A DNA stretch of 64,000 bases. It comes from Achromobacter xylosoxidans. GTDB lineage: Bacteria; Pseudomonadota; Gammaproteobacteria; Burkholderiales; Burkholderiaceae_B. Every line of letters begins with the position of its first letter. Position 1 is the stretch's first letter. The position numbers were made by a program, and so were the translations under genes. The notes beneath the pieces were generated by a model. It had not been told where the DNA came from and made no database searches. It worked only from the letters and a program-made list of their open reading frames with translations. This document shows positions 59,491-64,000 of this stretch, one piece after another. Location: NCBI RefSeq assembly GCF_001457475.1, contig NZ_LN831029.1, forward strand, positions 372,001 through 436,000. Direction: 5' to 3'.

Positions 59491-59531
59491 GCGCAAGCAT
59501 GACCTGCCGGGGTTCGCCCCGGATCCGGGAA

Positions 59532-59555
59532 AAGCGGCCATGGGCCGCTTTTTTC
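59532..59555 (+). terminator. intrinsic terminator of the atp operon
   Basis: AAGCGGCC (59532-59539), loop ATG, GGCCGCTT (59543-59550), continuing into TTTTTTC. It is 42 bp beyond the atpC stop. Confidence 0.93.
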
Positions 59556-59680
59556 ATTTGCGCGGCCACGGCTGCGCAACCCCTCGGTCAGCCGCAGGCC
59601 GGCCTGCGTTCGCTACGAATGGCGGCCCGGCTGGCGCGCCGGTAGCCTTCAGGCATTGCAATTCGAAGCTGGAGGGTGGC

Positions 59681-60457
59681 GTGCGAGAAACCATGGATTG
59701 CGGAGTGCTGCTGGCGCCCGGCCACGAAACCGCCATGGGCGACTGGGTCGCGCGCGACCAGCCGCGGCTGGCGCGGGTGCGTTTGCATCTGGTGCACCTG
59801 CGGCTGCCGGGCAGCGGTCCGGGTGGTCCGGATACGCACGCGCTGGCGGGGCTGGCGGTGGGGTTGCGCCGCTACGATCACTGCGTCCTGCCGGTCGCGC
59901 CGGCTTCGCTGGCGTGGACCCGCATGTCCTTGCAGCAGGCCCGCGGCACGCTTGCCACGCCCATCCTGCTGCTGGTGCACGACATGACCGCGCCCGCCAT
60001 CGAAGACCTGCTGCGCCTGGGCGCCGCCGATTTCATCGCGTCGCCGTACTGCCTGGAAAGCCTGCGCGTGCGGCTCGGCCGGCTGGCGCGGCGCGCGCCC
60101 TTGCCGGGCGGCCTGGTGGAAGAACCCGGCGTGATATACGCCGCCGCCGCGCCACGCGCCGTTGGCGCGGCCGACGTCCGGCCGCGGGTGCCTCGGCAGG
60201 TGTTGCAACAGGGGCTGGCGGGGATGCGCTACCAGCCGGGCCGCGAAGCCCAGGAACCCTTCCGGCAGGCCAAGGCGCGCGTGGTCGATGGTTTCGAATC
60301 CGACTATATCCGCCTGGCGCTGTCCCGCCACCAGGGCAACGTGGCGCGCGCCGCGCGCGCCTCCAGCAAGCATCGGCGGGCTTTCTGGGCGCTGATGCGC
60401 AAGCATGGCATCGATGCCGGACCCTACCGCCGGCAGGCCGAGCAGGCGCGAGACTAG
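59681..60457 (+). CDS. small Fis-type DNA-binding regulator with receiver-like domain, no AAA+ domain
   Basis: 258 residues. The middle part (TPILLLVHDMTAPAIEDLLRLGAADFIASPYCLESLRVRLGRLAR) looks like the C-terminal half of a receiver domain, but the phospho-accepting Asp is not evident. The C-terminal 60 residues form a Fis-type HTH (SDYIRLALSRHQGNVARAARASSKHRRAFWALMRKHGID). The sigma-54 ATPase domain normally between them is missing, so it may be an enhancer-binding-protein derivative that only binds DNA. GTG at 59681 follows GGAGGG; an ATG at 59693 is a poorer choice. Single gene between atpC and hemE. Confidence 0.75.
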   Translation: MRETMDCGVLLAPGHETAMGDWVARDQPRLARVRLHLVHLRLPGSGPGGPDTHALAGLAVGLRRYDHCVLPVAPASLAWTRMSLQQARGTLATPILLLVHDMTAPAIEDLLRLGAADFIASPYCLESLRVRLGRLARRAPLPGGLVEEPGVIYAAAAPRAVGAADVRPRVPRQVLQQGLAGMRYQPGREAQEPFRQAKARVVDGFESDYIRLALSRHQGNVARAARASSKHRRAFWALMRKHGIDAGPYRRQAEQARD

Positions 60458-60626
60458 CGCCGGCGGCCCTGCCCGGCAGCGGTTGTGCGGCGGTCGCGGC
60501 GCCGCGTGTCGCCAACCCGTGACGAAAGCGCGGCGGCTTGCGTCACGGCAAGCCCGGATCGCGTGCGCGCCGCACCCTGTCAGCTTGGGGCAGTAAAATC
60601 ACGGCTTCCGATCATCGAGGATAGTC

Positions 60627-61700
60627 GTGTCCGCTTCCGTCTTGAAGAACGATGTGTTCTTGCGCGCGCTGCTGCGCGAGCCCGTGCCCTACACCCCGAT
60701 CTGGCTGATGCGCCAGGCGGGCCGCTACCTGCCCGAATACCGCGAGACGCGGGCCCGGGCCGGTTCCTTCATGGGCCTGGCTCAGAATCCGGACTACGCC
60801 TCGGAAGTCACGCTGCAGCCGCTGGAGCGTTTCGACCTGGACGCGGCCATCCTGTTTTCCGACATCCTGACCGTGCCGCACGCCATGGGCCTGGGCCTGG
60901 ACTTCGCCGAAGGCGAGGGGCCGCGCTTTGCCCGTCCGGTGCGTACCGAGGACGACGTGGCGCGCCTGGCGGTGCCCGACATGGACAAGCTGCGCTATGT
61001 GTTCGATGCCGTCGGCACCATCCGCCGCGACCTGGACGGCAAGGTGCCGCTGATCGGCTTTGCCGGCAGTCCCTGGACCATCGCCTGCTACATGGTCGAA
61101 GGGCAGGGCAGCGACGATTACCGGCTGATCAAGACCATGCTGTATTCGCGTCCGGACCTGCTGCACCGCATCCTGGAAATCAACGCCGAAGCCACGCTGC
61201 AATACCTGAACGCCCAGATCGCGGCGGGCGCGCAGGCCGTCATGCTGTTCGACAGCTGGGGCGGTGTGCTGGCCGACGGTCTGTTCCAGCAGTTTTCGCT
61301 GGCCTACACCCGCAAGGTGGTGGCCGGCCTGACGCGCGAACACGAAGGCCGCCGCGTGCCGGCCATTGTCTTCACCAAGGGCGGAGGCCAGTGGCTGGAA
61401 GACATCGCCGCCTGCGGCTGCGACGCCGTGGGCCTGGACTGGACCGTCGACCTGGCGGCGGCGCGGCGCCGCACCGGCGACTGCGTCGCGTTCCAGGGCA
61501 ACCTCGACCCGATGGCCCTGTTCGGCGGCGCCGACGCCATCCGCGCCGAGGCTCGCCGCGTGCTGGACGCTTTCGGGCCGGTGGGCAAAGGTGGGCATGT
61601 GTTCAACCTGGGGCATGGCATTTCGCGCTTCACTCCCCCAGACGCGGTAGCGGAATTGGTGGATGAAGTCCACCGTCACAGCCGTTCGCTCAGAGGGTAA
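60627..61700 (+). CDS. hemE: uroporphyrinogen decarboxylase
   Basis: 357 residues. Removes four carboxyls from uroporphyrinogen III in haem synthesis. Signatures [29 protein letters not shown] and [22 protein letters not shown], Asp in [14 protein letters not shown], His in FNLGHGI near the C-terminus. GTG start at 60627 after CGAGGATA. Confidence 0.97.
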   Translation: MSASVLKNDVFLRALLREPVPYTPIWLMRQAGRYLPEYRETRARAGSFMGLAQNPDYASEVTLQPLERFDLDAAILFSDILTVPHAMGLGLDFAEGEGPRFARPVRTEDDVARLAVPDMDKLRYVFDAVGTIRRDLDGKVPLIGFAGSPWTIACYMVEGQGSDDYRLIKTMLYSRPDLLHRILEINAEATLQYLNAQIAAGAQAVMLFDSWGGVLADGLFQQFSLAYTRKVVAGLTREHEGRRVPAIVFTKGGGQWLEDIAACGCDAVGLDWTVDLAAARRRTGDCVAFQGNLDPMALFGGADAIRAEARRVLDAFGPVGKGGHVFNLGHGISRFTPPDAVAELVDEVHRHSRSLRG

Positions 61701-61742
61701 GTGAGTGAACGCTTCGGCCCGCAGGGCCGGGCGTCGAGGCCT

Positions 61743-61779
61743 CCCGAGCGCAGTTGTGCACAGCAAGATTGCGCTCGGG
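61743..61779. repeat. 10-bp inverted repeat after hemE, possible terminator
   Basis: CCCGAGCGCA (61743-61752) and TGCGCTCGGG (61770-61779), 17-bp loop, 43 bp after the hemE stop. No T-run follows directly (GAAAACCCTTT). The loop includes TTGTGCACA, one mismatch from a DnaA box. Confidence 0.5.
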
Positions 61780-61939
61780 GAAAACCCTTTATAAGCTATT
61801 TTACAATCTTGGAAGTTTGTACAAGTCATTGTTTTTAATGGAATAAAATAAGTTTTCAACAGGATTGCAAGACTTGATGCAATCTTGCCTTATTCCAATA
61901 TTTAACGTTGCCCCGGCCTTTTCCCCAAAGTTATCCACA
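61754..61939. other. AT-rich stretch with a consensus DnaA box and two near matches
   Basis: TTATCCACA at 61931-61939 is a perfect consensus DnaA box. TTGTGCACA (61754-61762) and TTTTCAACA (61853-61861) each differ at one base from TTWTNCACA. Between them 61790-61910 is strikingly AT-rich for this genome (runs such as TTTTTAATGGAATAAAATAAG). The hemE-priA gap (61701-62062) has no gene. Three sites are few for a chromosomal origin; a DnaA-regulated promoter for priA is equally possible. Confidence 0.5.
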
Positions 61940-62062
61940 GGCTTCCCCTGGCGTTCTGGAAGGGGTTGAGGCGACAATCCCCTCTGGCCGGCCCGGCCCA
62001 TTTTCCCGACACCGTTTTCCCGACTTGCGGGCCCGCACCGTCCATGTTCCGTTTTCTCCTCC

Positions 62063-64000
<1,938 letters not shown>

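Overview
High-GC, gene-dense chromosome from a betaproteobacterium, most likely the Alcaligenaceae (Bordetella/Achromobacter group). The pointers are the gene order rpe-gph-trpEGDC, an ApaG-MltA-UbiH-type run, several Bug-type tripartite tricarboxylate receptors, many LysR regulators and a standard atpIBEFHAGDC operon followed by hemE and priA. I place the organism from gene content and sequence memory only; no search was run.

Layout. 1-6.8 kb: selenocysteine machinery (3' end of selA, selB, tRNA-Sec/selC, selD), interrupted between selC and selD by a glycosyltransferase and two Tat-exported redox/transglutaminase-like proteins. 6.9-11.2 kb: an LTA-synthase-like membrane sulfatase, a LysR regulator, and a DUF2917/DsbA-like isomerase pair. 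11.5-15.6 kb: an acetaldehyde-type dehydrogenase with its DUF779 partner, a near-perfect sigma-54 promoter with repeated upstream operators, and a divergent AcoR-type activator. 15.6-21.3 kb: rpe-gph-trpE-trpG-trpD-trpC with a clear attenuator (16-residue leader peptide with four Trp codons, then a terminator). 21.4-28.8 kb: housekeeping genes (apaG, mltA, ubiH-like, dsbC, 2-hydroxyacid dehydrogenase, ttcA, folB, a flavin oxidoreductase). 28.9-30.8 kb: pcaD broken by an in-frame TAA, and its divergent LysR neighbour.

31-41.4 kb is the most unusual part: one ten-gene amide/urea operon. It holds a five-gene urea/amide ABC transporter, aliphatic amidase (all three catalytic residues present), a MoxR-type ATPase, a VWA protein, and AmiC/AmiR. 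AmiR is an ANTAR RNA-binding antiterminator. The leader of the operon carries two stem-loops just before an intrinsic terminator, one of them with the A1/G4 hexaloop expected of an ANTAR target. I propose an autoregulated amide-sensing, uptake and hydrolysis unit in which an ABC transporter replaces the AmiS channel, with a MoxR/VWA remodelling pair of unknown client.

41.4-46.7 kb: maleate-isomerase-like enzyme, divergent LysR, and a two-subunit CoA-transferase flanked by two Bug solute-binding proteins, probably a small carboxylate catabolic cluster. 46.7-51.6 kb: a 160-bp inverted-repeat element, an M61 peptidase, enoyl-CoA hydratase and a DUF1254 protein. 51.7-59.6 kb: the complete F-type ATP synthase operon with its promoter, a quasi-repetitive leader and a terminator. 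59.7-64 kb: a small Fis-type regulator, hemE, an AT-rich intergenic stretch with a consensus DnaA box, and the 5' part of priA, which runs off the window.
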